From positions 36,707,725 to 36,771,724 of the forward strand of contig NC_069126.1 of assembly GCF_026914265.1 (NCBI RefSeq): a DNA stretch of 64,000 nt. Direction: 5' to 3'. The position numbers and the translations under genes are program-made. This stretch comes from Mya arenaria. Taxonomy: Eukaryota; Mollusca; Bivalvia; Myida; Myidae. Of the stretch, positions 45,928 to 57,876 are shown in pieces. The notes beneath the pieces were generated by a model. It saw only the letters and a program-made list of their open reading frames with translations, had not been told where the DNA came from and ran no database searches. Numbering within the stretch: the first letter of the stretch is position 1; each line of letters opens with the position of its first letter.

Positions 45928-48900
45928 ATGACATCTGAACCGGACTTGAATGTGATTGTCGAGCAGATAGGGAGGTTAGAAATTGAACCCGACCGGCGTG
46001 GTATAAACCCCAATAAAGAAGAACTTTCCGATCTAGAATCTTCCTCACTATCGTTGGATGGAAAAACAAGCTTATTGTCAGACAGCAGCCTCGCACCACG
46101 TGGTCCAACTAGGAAAAACAGACAAAGTGTACAGTCAACACCATACCGTGTTAGCCAAACTCGATCAAAAGGGTCACTGTCTATCGCGGATGAAATTATT
46201 GATATGCAAGAACAGTATAGTAATGCCCATCCACGCGGTAACTTGTTACCCGATACACAGTCTGATATAAATCCATGGTCTTATATGTCGCAACAAAATC
46301 AGACGAGCAAAAATACTGGTACTGAAAACGAGGATGTGTCTTTTATTGATGAGCTTTTGTTTCCCACACATACTTTTGAAGGCATCAACTCTTCTCCTTC
46401 ACCAAGTTTTACACCAAGTCCAGAGATAAACTGTTTTTCTGAAAAAACATGTCCTACAATGAGTTTTGCGTTTGGTCAAGACTTCAATTTTGGTGACGGA
46501 AGTGATGATTTAAAACTTATTGATGAACTTATTAACGAAGATATCGTTAGCAAAGCACAATCTGGTGTCACAAGTGATTCAGACTTGCATCCTTATGTAG
46601 AGTATCTACAGCGTGATGATATTAGATTACAGCAAAAATCCAACTTGACAAATGCAGAGGGAAAAAACCAAGAGGAGTCTTTCTTTGAAAAGCCTGACAA
46701 CATCCCCTTGTTGCTATCACCAACTCCTGCCATTTATCAAAATGTAAATGTTGGAAATATGCTAAACCAAAATTCACAATTGGAGATTTGCCCACCATTT
46801 TCTTCGACATTCAATACAAATGTTACATCAACCCAGATCGATTCGACTAGATTCGGTTCGGATCTACAAAAAAAAGCTCAAAATGACAGCAGTTGGGCAC
46901 AAGGTTGTTTTGCTGCACATATGGGTACGCCAGTTCTAAAACAAACTAGCTTTAATTCAGATATCTGTCCAAAACTACCTATGCAAGAAACGCATTACAA
47001 TATACCTTCTAGTATAAATGAGATTTCAAGAGGCAACACAGTGACTTCCTTTCATGATCTTATGCAATGCGGAAACCAGAGTGCTGTCTCAAGTACTACC
47101 CAGCCGAGTCCGGTGAATAGTCAGCCAGTGCAGCAGAATATTCAATCATATCCAATAGCACTGAACCGGTTAGACATACAGCCAATTCAACAGAATCAAC
47201 CTCGTATTCAACTGTCACATTACACACATAATCAGCCAATTAGGCCTATACTACCGAAGCCACTGCAATCGGAAAATGCAAATAAAACCCAAAGACTGCA
47301 GTCGACACCTAAACACAGTCCTGTTCCAAGAGACAAGCGTGCCCCCTCAACACGAAGTGTTGGCAAAAGTGAGTAAAGTTTGGTTATCTTTTATCTTAAA
47401 TACGTGTTAACGTTATGCTGTCAAGCACCCATCCAGATCCAAATTGTCATTATCAGCATTCGACATTGTGTCCAAAATACATTTCAAATTAAGCATTCTC
47501 AGTTTTTTTAAAGTAATATTGTGTGACTTAGATCTGTGTGAACTTGATTTATGTATAAATACAAACATGAATGACCTTATGCATGTGTAAGAATGACATG
47601 TTGTATATATGAAATAAACCTATGTGCATGTAAAATGTATGAAAAAAGTAAAGTAAATATAGTGGTATGTTGTTATCAATGTGAATAATGTAAAAGTCAG
47701 CCTCAGCATTAATTGGGTATGTAGTCAAGAACTAAAGGCGTATCCGTTCTTTCAGATGTACAGAAAGAGGCGAAGTCTAGGCGCGATGTCAGCAAACTCA
47801 CTACAGGAGATTTAGAGTATGAGGTCCAAGAGAAAGGAGACACCATTGTTCATGGATACGCCTGCCTAAACCCACCCAATCATTATCTTCTAAAAGCTTT
47901 GCTAGAGCGGCTTAAACAGGAGCATATGATCGACATCATCAATAGAAAAAACAAGAAGAATCAAACTGCATTGTATTGCGCTGTACGACTGGACTATGAC
48001 AAGGTTGTAAAAACTTTGATCGAATTCGGTGCTGACCCAAATATCAAAGCCCAGGTGAGTGATTAAAATTGTAGTAAAAATGAACTGATACAGATCATGT
48101 TGCCATTTCTTTCCTCCCAACATATCGATGTTTCGTATTGTTATACTTCAGGTTTAAGAATACTTGGTACAAATGACGTTGTTTTTACTGTATATTAGAC
48201 ATATGTCAGGGACCGTATTTAATATAACTTATATAAGTATTATATTTATCCTTAGACATGCCTCAGTGATTTAATTCAGTTTATTGGCCAAATATTTTGT
48301 ATTACAAATCAAAACACTCAGATTATACTATATTTTAACCTCCTCTAAAGTAAGATTATTGAATACGGCTCCAGATGCCAACATGTACTCAAAATCTTGA
48401 ATTGCATTCAACTCAGAATGGCGATGAGCAGTCTGCGGCCATACACCATGCGGCCATGTCTGGGACTACAAAAACCCTTCTAGCACTTCTAGAAGCTGAT
48501 AAAATCTCTATAGATTTAGACAATGGTCTCGGTAAGTCTTATTAGAACTTAGAATATGTGTTGTAATGATTCAATAATCGTCAATAGGCACCCAATATCT
48601 GCGATAACCGATTATGACCGGCCATGATGATTTTTTTTCTGTATATATATAGCAACATTTGTTGAGATATAACATCACATATTAAAGTTGGTGGCATGAA
48701 TGTACCAAGAGTTATAAACTGTCATTCAGTTTTTAAAATATTTACTTAATAGAATATGCTAAAGTAAACAATAATATTTTCATATTGAAAAAAACATTTT
48801 GATTATTTCCGATCCGATGATCGATTACGATTTTTTTCGATTAACCAACACTTCTGATTTGTCAGTTTACATAACTGCACAGTTTAACGAGAAAGTACTG

Positions 48901-49643
48901 CACTATAGCCATTTTTTCAGATCTGTGTTTTAATGTTCATTACATGTTAACTGGCTTTTATAACAGTAAGACCCCTAAAATAGCAATGAACTATTGGCAT
49001 TTTCTTTGTAGGACAAACAGCACTTCATTGTGCCATTATAGCCCAAAAAGAAAAGGGCATTCCTAGAAGGGATGTAATGGAAAAACTACTGCAAAAGGGA
49101 GCTAATTATCAATCGCAGGTATGTGTAACACAGTTAGGGAATTTCAAGATTTGTGCAAACTTGTTCACTAGCAGTTCAGTTGCTGAGCTTTGTTTATCAC
49201 GTCTGTCTTTCAGACACAGTGGGCCTTTTTATCAAGAAACATAGGTGCAATTTTGTTCCAAGGAGGGATTTACAACAGTAGTACAGCACTGTTGAAAATC
49301 TATCCTAGAGAAAATGCTACATGTATTAAGATTCATGAAACGGTCTTTGGTTTTAATTCAATGTCTGTTTCCGTTTTATTTAACTGCTGCATTTGCTAAC
49401 ATAATAACTTTGTGTGTTTGTTTTCTTCAGGACAAATTTGGAAGGACCCCGCTTATCTACTGTGTCCTTAAAAAACAAATGGATCTATTGAAAATTCTCC
49501 TTAACCACATTGAACCAGACAGGCAAATAGCAGCTAAAAATATGAAAGATCATTTTGACAAGTCAGCAAAAGACTATGCCGAAGAAATGAAAGACAGTGA
49601 TGATATGGATTATTCAAATGTTTTATTACATAGTCCGAGGTGA
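45928..49643 (+). CDS. I-kappa-B-like ankyrin protein (gene 2)
   Basis: Five coding exons join in phase: 45928-47368, 47756-48054, 48375-48531, 49012-49118 and 49431-49643, giving about 738 residues. Residues 1-480 are disordered, Asn/Ser/Gln-rich, and open with a patch (VEQIGRLEIEPDR...SLDGKTSLLSDSSLAPRGP) shared with genes 1 and 3. A pre-ankyrin block (QPRIQLSHY...RPILPKP...RDKRAPSTRSVGKS) is also shared. Ankyrin repeats follow: EKGDTIVHGYA, KNQTALYCAVRLDYDKVVKT, AAIHHAAM, GQTALHCAI and GRTPLIYCVL. ALLERLKQEH and the C-terminal DKFGRTPLIY align directly with gene 1. The intron that separates the first two ankyrin exons of gene 1 is absent. No DSGxxS degron was seen. The third exon could instead start at 48417. 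It probably acts as a nuclear NF-kappa-B modulator by family inference. Confidence 0.85.
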
Positions 49644-49681
49644 TTCTTAGTAAAGTTTAGTATGTTCATGTATTGATGTGC

Positions 49682-49687
49682 AATAAA
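49682..49687 (+). terminator. Poly(A) signal of I-kappa-B gene 2
   Basis: AATAAA lies 39 bp after the stop codon, followed by a T-rich segment (catttcaactgtttt), giving a very short 3' UTR. Confidence 0.75.
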
Positions 49688-49727
49688 GACTTGATCATTT
49701 CAACTGTTTTAAGCCTTTTAAACTACT

Positions 49728-49992
49728 AGCGGATCCAGGGGGGCTCACCCGGCACCCCCGCCCCTCAAAGAAAAAAAATTCTATGTAGGAAAAAAATATA
49801 ACAAAATACGCCAAAAATGCACCATATCAAACTATAAATTGTTAAATATTAAAAACGGGAGTACAAAAACCAAAACCCCCTACTATAAATTTAAAACAAA
49901 TAAATTTCGGTTCTGAGCAATGGGCGCAAGTCAAAAGGTTACGCACCAAAGTAACTCCCCCTCTAACGTCGAATTCTGGATCCGCCCATGTT
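49728..49992. repeat. Probable MITE fragment with CGGATCCA ends
   Basis: The segment begins GCGGATCCAGGGGGG and ends TTCTGGATCCGCC, forming a short imperfect inverted repeat, with A-rich interior. It resembles widespread invertebrate elements with this terminus. The family is not assigned. Confidence 0.4.
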
Positions 49993-50119
49993 AACTTTAG
50001 TGTAAATATTGTTTTGCTTATCAGAGTACATCTTGATGGTGATAGAGAAGAAGTAGTTCCCCCACGACGACCCATGTTTATTATTTCGGTTGGATGCTAC
50101 ATATGAGCTACAATATCAG

Positions 50120-52210
50120 TGAAGTTGTAATAGTCAGGAGGTGTGGCGATATGCAGCCTCTATTTGTAAACAGTGTCACTGCCTAGAGATTGTAATAGAC
50201 AGGGGCTATGGCAATATCTAGCCACTTTGTGTAAACAGTGTTACTGCCTAGAGGTTGTAATAGTCAGGAGGTATGGCAATATCTAGCCACTATATGTAAA
50301 CATTGTCATTGCCTTGATGTTGTAATAGACAGGAGGAATGGCCATATCTAGTCATTATATATAAACAGTGTCACTGCCTAGAGATTGTAATAGACGAGGT
50401 AATGGCCATATATAGCCACTATATGTAAACAGCGTCACTGCCAAGAGGCTGTAATAGCCAGGAGGTATGCCAATATCTAGCCACTATATGTAAACCGTGT
50501 CACTGCCAAGAGGCTTTAACAGACAGAGGTATGGCAACATCTAGCAACTATATGTAAACAGTGTCACTGCCTAGAAGTTGTAACTGAGAGGAGGTATGAC
50601 AATATCTAGCCACTATATGTAAACAGTGTCACTGCCTAGAAGTTGTAACTGAGAGGAGGTATGACAATATCTAGCCACTATATGTAAACAGTGTCACTGC
50701 CTAGAAGTTGTAACTGAGAGGAGGTATTGCAATATCTAACCACTATATGTAAACAGTGTCACTGCCTAGAGGTTGTAATAGACAGGAGGTATGGCCATAT
50801 CTAGCCAATTTATGTTAACAGTGTCACTGCTTAGTGACTGTAAAAGACAGGAGTTGTGGCAATATCAAGCCACTATATGTAAACAGTGTCACTGCCTAGA
50901 AGTTGTAACTGAGAGGAGGTATGACAATATCTAGTCACTTTAAGTAAACCGTGACACTGACTAGAGTTTGTAATAGACAGGAGGTATGGCCATAAATAGC
51001 CATTATATGTAAACATTGTCACTGTCTAGTGGTTGTAATAGACAGAAGGAATGGCAAAATATAGCCACTATATGTAAACAGTGTCACTGCCTTGAGTTTG
51101 TAATAGACAGGAGGTCTTACAATATCCAGCCTCTATATGTAAACAGTGTCACTGCCTAGAGGTTGTAATAGACAGGAGGTATGGCCATATGTAGCCACTA
51201 TATGTAAACAGTGTCACTGCCTAGAGGTTGTAATAGAGAGGAGGTATGGCAAGAATTAGGCACTATATGTAAACAGTGTCACTGCCACGGGGTTGTAATA
51301 GACAGGAGGTATGGCAATATCTAGCCGATATGTAAACAGTGTCACTGCCTAGAGGTTGTAATAGACAGGAGGTATGGCAATATCTACCCACTATATGTAA
51401 ACAGTGTCACTGCCTTGAGTTTGTAATAGACAGGAGGTATTACAATATCCAGCCTCTATATGTAAACAGTGTCACTGCCTAGAGGTTGTAATAGACAGGA
51501 GGTATGGCCATATGTAGCCACTATATGTAAACAGTGTCACTGCCTAGAGGTTGTAATAGAGAGGAGGTATGGCAAGAATTAGGCACTATATGTAAACAGT
51601 GTCACTGCCACGGGGTTGTAATAGACAGGAGGTATGGCAATATCTAGCCGATATGTAAACAGTGTCACTGCCTAGAGGTTGTAATAGACAATAGGTATGG
51701 CAATATCTAGCCACTATATGTAAACAGTGTCACTGCCTAGAGGTTGTAATAGACAGGAGGTATGGCCATATGTAGCCACTATATGTAAACAGTGTCACTG
51801 CCTAGAGGTTGTAATAGACAGGAGGTATGGCAATATCTAGCCACTATATGTAAACAGTGTTATTGCCTAGAGTTTGTAATAAAGGAGGTATAGACATATC
51901 CAGCCACTATATGTAAACAGTGTCACTGTCTAGAGGTTGTAATAGACAGGAGGTATGACAATATCCAGTCATTATATGTAAACAGTGTTATTGCCTAGAG
52001 TTTATAATAGAGGAGATATGAACATATCTAGCCACGTTATGTAAACTGTGTCACTGCCTAGAAGTTGTAATAGACAGGAGGTTTGACCATATCTAGCCAT
52101 TATATGTAAACACGGTCACTTCTTAGCGGTTGTAATAGACAGGAGGTACGCAATATCTAGTCAATATATTTTATCCGTGTCACTGCCTCGAGGTTTTAAC
52201 AGACAGGAGG
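50120..52210. repeat. 65-bp satellite array, about 32 units
   Basis: The unit consensus has the parts 'ctatatgtaaacagtgtcac', 'tgcctagaggttgtaataga' and 'caggaggtatggcaatatct' plus agcca. Unit divergence is higher at both flanks than in the centre. A five-unit block of 323 bp starting near 51091 is repeated almost exactly from 51414, including a unit shortened by 2 bp. It lies about 0.5 kb downstream of I-kappa-B gene 2. Confidence 0.95.
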
Positions 52211-54370
52211 AATGAACTTATGGAAGATTTTGTGTATACTCTTAAAGTTCACATATCAAGGTGTTTTTTATCCAAATCCGTATTTTTTATTTTGAGACCC
52301 ACAGTTTTATTCACAATGGTGGTGATTCTGAGCTTAAATCTGAATTGATAACCTGCATATCAATTTCCATGACTTATATCTAGTAGTTGTTTGCAATGTG
52401 GTCCTTGTATCAAGGGTTTTGTAAGTTATATATTGCCATACCGAACAAGAGCGTCAGCTACAACAAAATTGCCCGACCTCGTTTTAAGACACCAAGTTTT
52501 GCGATAATTGGTTGTAAGTTAGCCAAATTTAGAGAGCGGACAATGTAAAGAGTTTTTGCTAATCCGTGGGTCATAGCTCTGGAAGGACTGAGGCGGCATG
52601 ACTGGTTATCTTATCGAACCTGACGGTAGTATTCTGCTTTTACACATTCTGACCAAATTTTGTGAGTATTTGCCAAATGCTTTTAAAGCTAATGATTTGA
52701 TAATTTTAAAAAAAATCTATAATTAAAGGGTAATAACTCTCGAATGATTCAAGCGATACGACTGGTTATCGAAATTGTCCGAAATAGTATGGGTTTTTTC
52801 CCATTCTGACCATTTGTGGTGATGATTGGAGAAAGGGTTCTAAATTCATTAATAAGACCGATTTTAGGCAATTTCTATTATTAAAGGTCTACAAATCCCG
52901 AGTGATTCTAACAATATGGCTGGTGATCGAACATGTCCGAGATATTATGCCTTTTCTACGATGGCACAGAGGTTATACCTGCTACCGCTCCATTCACTAA
53001 TCCATTTCTTATATTTTTTATTACCACATTGGGGGAATCACCATCATATTTTGTATTTTCAAATATTGACTTGGACTAGTTACTTGCACAGATACGAATT
53101 AAAACATTCAGACCTGAAATAACAGTAATAACTTACGTTTGTATTGATTAAATCTAACACTCTGTTTTAAAAATAGCATTATTTTCCAAGTTTTCAAGTT
53201 TTATTGATGAAATTTTATGCAAACAAAATTATTTGTGGAATTGTTCAAACATTAATTTAGTTTTATTTAACCATGTCAGCATCCTGCATAAATTATTGCC
53301 TCAGCCAATCACCTTCACCTTTGAGTTTTATCTCATGTGGCTCTGAACAGCCAATCACGATACGTTGTAGCCATTACTGATATATTTTTAGCGTGGGCGA
53401 AAGCCTCGGCATCTTATTTTAGTTTTTATATAATACTTAGTACCTTGACGTTAAACAATACATAAATACTCGTGGCCCACATCGACAAGAGAGATAACAA
53501 CAAAAATAAAATATTGGGATCTGTTGTGAACAGCAAAACAAACAAAGATGGATATGCTACATAAGAAATCTTAATTTTAGAATGTGTGTAATGAAGTTGA
53601 CTCAATTAACATTCAACATTATTGATTTTGCAAACAGAGCTATCTTCATCAACGTGTTTTATCGGTAAACAATCTAAAGTTCCAAATGTTTGGATAGCGA
53701 TAAAGATTATGATGAACATAGTTACATCTTTCATTCATGAAATGATTACAATTAAAAAGTTAAAGAAACTCTTTGCCTTTTTCTCCTCAACACAGTTAAT
53801 ATGTGTATTAAGTTCCACATTGTAAAATAAAATACTTTAAACTATTTAATTAGTCCTACTAATAGTACTATTATTACAATATAGAACAAAGTCATCAGGT
53901 ATATCAATTTATCGTGAAATGGTCACGATTTTTTTATTCCAATTACCAAATTGTTTCAAGTACTGGTCATAAATAAAACCGATGTATGAACATAGCATTT
54001 TATTTATCTTTAAAGATGTAGTGTAGCATTTTACCGATTTGACTAAATACGGTCCTTAAATAGTAACATTAATCAGGTGGGAATTCCATAAGACCTACTT
54101 TCGATTTAGGACAGCCCGTGTAAGTAGTATACATACTTTTTACGTATTTTATTTAACTATTTTATTCAATAACTTTTTCATCCATATTTGTACCATGCTT
54201 ACATTGTAAAGATAAGGTCGGTAGCCACAATAATGGGCATTCATATTACATCAGTGTACCAAGTATATACCTTTAGCATTTCTTATCTTAGCGTATCCAT
54301 GTAACACGAGTCTGCCAAGTATATAATTTAAGCATTTTTCAGCCTTTTCATATGTATGTATATCCCTGTT
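52211..54370. other. Intergenic, AT-rich, degraded repeats
   Basis: No gene was recognised. Degenerate tandem-like segments (52540-52920) share phrases such as 'actggttatcgaa' and 'cattctgaccaaattt', characteristic of a decayed dispersed repeat. The block at 54035-54105 includes GGGAATTCC and resembles 43495-43565. Confidence 0.4.
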
Positions 54371-54374
54371 ACAC

Positions 54375-54600
54375 GGTAAAATCTCCGCCCAGCGGCGACA
54401 AACTGCTGGTAAAATCCCCGCCAAATGCCCCCGTGCCCACAGGACATACTATGTAGGGTATTCCCCGCTATTTTCGGCGCGAAAACAAAACCACTGCATT
54501 CACTGGGCCCTGCGGGGCCACCTGGAAGGTAAAAACACAGCCCATTTCCCCCCTATCCCCGGTATACACCCGGACGGGGAGTTGGCGTGGTTACAATCGA
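54375..54600. repeat. GC-rich island, probable repeat fragment
   Basis: This patch of about 225 bp is much richer in G+C than its surroundings (GGTAAAATCCCCGCC, CTGGGCCCTGCGGGGCC, CCCCGGTATACACCCGG). It has short palindromes but no coding frame. It could be a fragment of a transposon. Confidence 0.35.
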
Positions 54601-55735
54601 CTGGTGTATAACATTTAACTTAACCCAGTTGAATATTGACCCGAGGGGTCATTTTTCAACGAATGATGGATCAATTTTTGACGCGGAAATCTGACACCGA
54701 CCGTCAATTAATGACCACTTCGTTGCGTGGTAAAACGTTGTCCTTCGTTGAGAACTGTGTAAGGGTGCTATTTAATATTAAATCCGATAGTCATTTTTCA
54801 TTGCATATGTTGGGTATTTATACCACGCAATCCATCCAATCAGCAACACCAGTATTACCAGTCTTTAGTGATGAAACGATTATCGAGTACAATCGATTAA
54901 TCGTCGCTGACGATGCTTTGTCGGCGAAAATCGATAGTGGTTGTCCAAAATCGATGTCTCTAATGTTACTTCCGGTAACTACGTATTTTTTTTTGTTTTG
55001 TGGTAAAAGTCGAGTAAATGTCAATTTTTCTTTCAGGTAAATTATCGTTGAGTTCATTTTAAGGGAGGTCACGCTCCTACACAAATGCGGTCAATGTAAA
55101 CACTTTTGCTTAAAAACTTACAAACTCTCCCGAAAATACAAAATTGTTTTTAATTGTTTATATATTTCATAAAACCTTCTTCAATAACCTGTCGCTATGG
55201 TGTAGTGGGTCCGATCTTACCCGCGATGCATTTTGTTTTTGAAACCTTTTTTGGTATTGTTTGTAATTAACTTATTTACTTTTTTGTGAAAGTTTTTTGA
55301 AATTTAGGTATTCTAATGATATGTTTAATATAACAGGTTATTGAATGTTAAGCTGGTTCAAAAATATTTAATATGCTTTAACATTGATAAAATGCTAAGA
55401 TAACTTACTTGATGCGATGTGCAACATTTTGCACATTAATGTGCAATTATTAAGTATGTGTTTTGTTATTATGTTTTTTTTTCGTTAAGATATTAAAGAC
55501 AGGAAATGGTTATGGATATTAACTTACTGTTGCAAAAAGCATGACTATAGCATCACACGTACTGATTCCATGATTAACCATCTAAATGATCGTATTGATA
55601 CTATGTATAAAGAATGTATTCCTTACTGATATTATGAACTTTCGATTATTGTCCGATAGTAAATCGAAAAGCTTGGTCCGATTCGATTCGATTATCGATA
55701 GCAAATGGAGTCCGATTTTCAAACACTACCAGTCT
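54601..55735. other. Intergenic, unassigned open frame
   Basis: An open frame of 134 codons (54636-55040, plus) has a protein-like start (DRQLMTTSLRGKTLSFVENC) but no recognised family, promoter or splice evidence. It is not called as a gene. Confidence 0.3.
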
Positions 55736-55992
55736 TATATTGTATACCACCCCGACTGTACTCAGGTTATATTGTATACCACCCCGACTGTACTCAGGTT
55801 ATATTGTATACCACCCCGACTGTACTCAGGTTATATTGTATTCCACCCCGACTGTACTCAGGTTATATTGTATACCACCCCGACTGTACTCAGGTTATAT
55901 TGTATACCACCCCGACTGTACTCAGGTTATATTGTATACCACCCCGACTGTACTCGAGTTATATTGTATACCACCCCGACTGTACTCAGGTC
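55736..55992 (+). repeat. 32-bp minisatellite, 8 copies
   Basis: The unit TTATATTGTATACCACCCCG plus ACTGTACTCAGG is repeated eight times with only a few substitutions. The period of 32 is not a multiple of three, so the same peptide appears in all three frames, which shows that none is selected as protein. Confidence 0.95.
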
Positions 55993-57867
55993 AATTTACA
56001 ACGTTGAAAGCATATATAAATTGTCTCAAACTGAGGTCGCCATTGTATTATACGTAAAAAGAGTGATGTTTCTTCTGTAAATCCTAGGTCGGTGGATTCT
56101 TAGTCATCTAACATTCAAAATTCAAACCCGGTCGGTTCCAACTTGGGCTCGGTAATGCGTGTATAGAAGCTAGCCAGTAAGATTGCAGATGTCGCATGTC
56201 TTATGTGTTTTTCTTCTACGGACATAATATATCTGACGTTTATTTTACATTTTATGAGTCCGATTACTGATTTAAGTTAAACACTGATAGTTTTCAACAA
56301 CTGCGTTTTTATCAAAATTGAATGTGGAAATACTGTCGGGGTCAATTTTCATAGGATTCAAAAGTTATGTTACAGCACTAGTCGTGATAATCATGGCAAT
56401 AATTTCTTTTAAATGGCCTCGCTGAAAGATTGTACATTGGCAACATGTGTTAATATTGGGTTACTTTTTTATTTAAATGAACAAAGACTTAACAGCACTG
56501 CCAGATACTCATTTGAACAGAATGAGTCTAAAATGATTGAATTTTCGATAGCTTTACTAAAGCTTTTCGGCAAAAAAGAGCATATTCTGTCACATTTCCA
56601 GTAATTATTAAAAAAATATAGCTAATTTGAACTTTTGTAGATGTTTTATCATTGCTTCAATCATTTTGTTCACATTTCACACGATAAAGAAATCGATGTC
56701 TGACCCCATGAAACTTGAATGAGTCCCTTGAAATGTCACGAAAGAGGACGTCAGAATACATACACACATATATACCATATTTACTAACTGTACATAGCCT
56801 AAACTGCGGAAAAGTATGTTTTGAAAAACTGTACCACCTTTTCAGAAGATAGTCAACCAAACGAAAATGTATCAGTGTCCATTCAATCATAACAATGGCC
56901 GAGGAGCTCCGAATGGCCATTTTCAAGCACATTTAGTGTCAAATAAACTCTCTTTCGACTTGACTTTTGCCCATTCAAAACAAAGCAATGGCAAGCTATG
57001 CCATTTCTGGGTTCTTGAAGCACACCAAGCGCCAAATCAAATCGGGAACATGGCCATATCCATCAATGGCCAATAAAACCATGTATATTCTTACAATGTT
57101 ATTCCAAACCAGTCATATAGTTTTATATCAGTCATGCCAATCGAGGAGCCATCAAGCAAATTGCAACTAAACCCAAAACCTATTGGTGCTTTACAAAATC
57201 AAATGTGACCAATTGAACAACAACCCCTAATGTGTACCTAGACATAAATGGCAAACTAATCACCAGCAATACAAAACACATTTCATGGTAAGGTTCCTCT
57301 GGTAACGGATAGTTCATGCTTTGTTTTATTTGATACCTAACGACAATGTATTATAATATGAAACACATGTTTACATCATTATCAGCTTGATATAAGACAT
57401 ATATTATGAAAATCCCCACTTATATTTCAAAATAGATATATGCTTCTAATAATAGATAGGTAATGGACATTACTGCCTGTTATTTATTACAGCGCAATAG
57501 CCAAAAGGCAGAACACAGGAAATGATAGGGTATGAAGTGTAGTTTCATAAAATCATACCGTACAAAGATCTCCATTGGTAAGTGGAGGAAGGGGTGGAGG
57601 TGGAGGCAGTATTTGGGGCCCACAGTCTGACATTCATTATCATTTGAGTTTCATATTTCTTTGATAAAAGTAGGAAATGAATATTGAACCCATTCCACTC
57701 TATAATTTTCATTATTAGTCATTCGTCTAGTCTAGTAAACAAAGTCATTCTTAAATTTTACAGTAATAGTTTACTTTACTTTATGTGGCGCCGGGTATAT
57801 TGTCGATATATTTATTAGAAACAAAACATTCTTGACAAACTCTAAAAATGTGTTTATCAATTTTCAG
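55993..57867. other. Upstream region of I-kappa-B gene 3
   Basis: No coding exon was recognised. A lone copy of the foldback terminus (AATGGCCGAGGAGCTCCGAATG, 56894-56915) lies here. A splice acceptor (caattttcag) ends at 57867, 9 bp before the ATG of gene 3. This is the same arrangement as in gene 2, so a 5' non-coding exon is expected upstream. Confidence 0.45.
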
Positions 57868-57876
57868 TTCAAAATA

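Noticed and set aside
55586-56080. Three overlapping frames encoding HPDCTQVILYTTPTVLRLYC-like peptides
   Set aside because: This is a 32-bp minisatellite. The same peptide appears in every frame because 32 is not a multiple of three.
57832-57876. Alternative upstream start of I-kappa-B gene 3 adding 15 residues
   Set aside because: The added sequence spans a typical polypyrimidine tract and acceptor, and the gene 2 start aligns with the downstream ATG at 57877.
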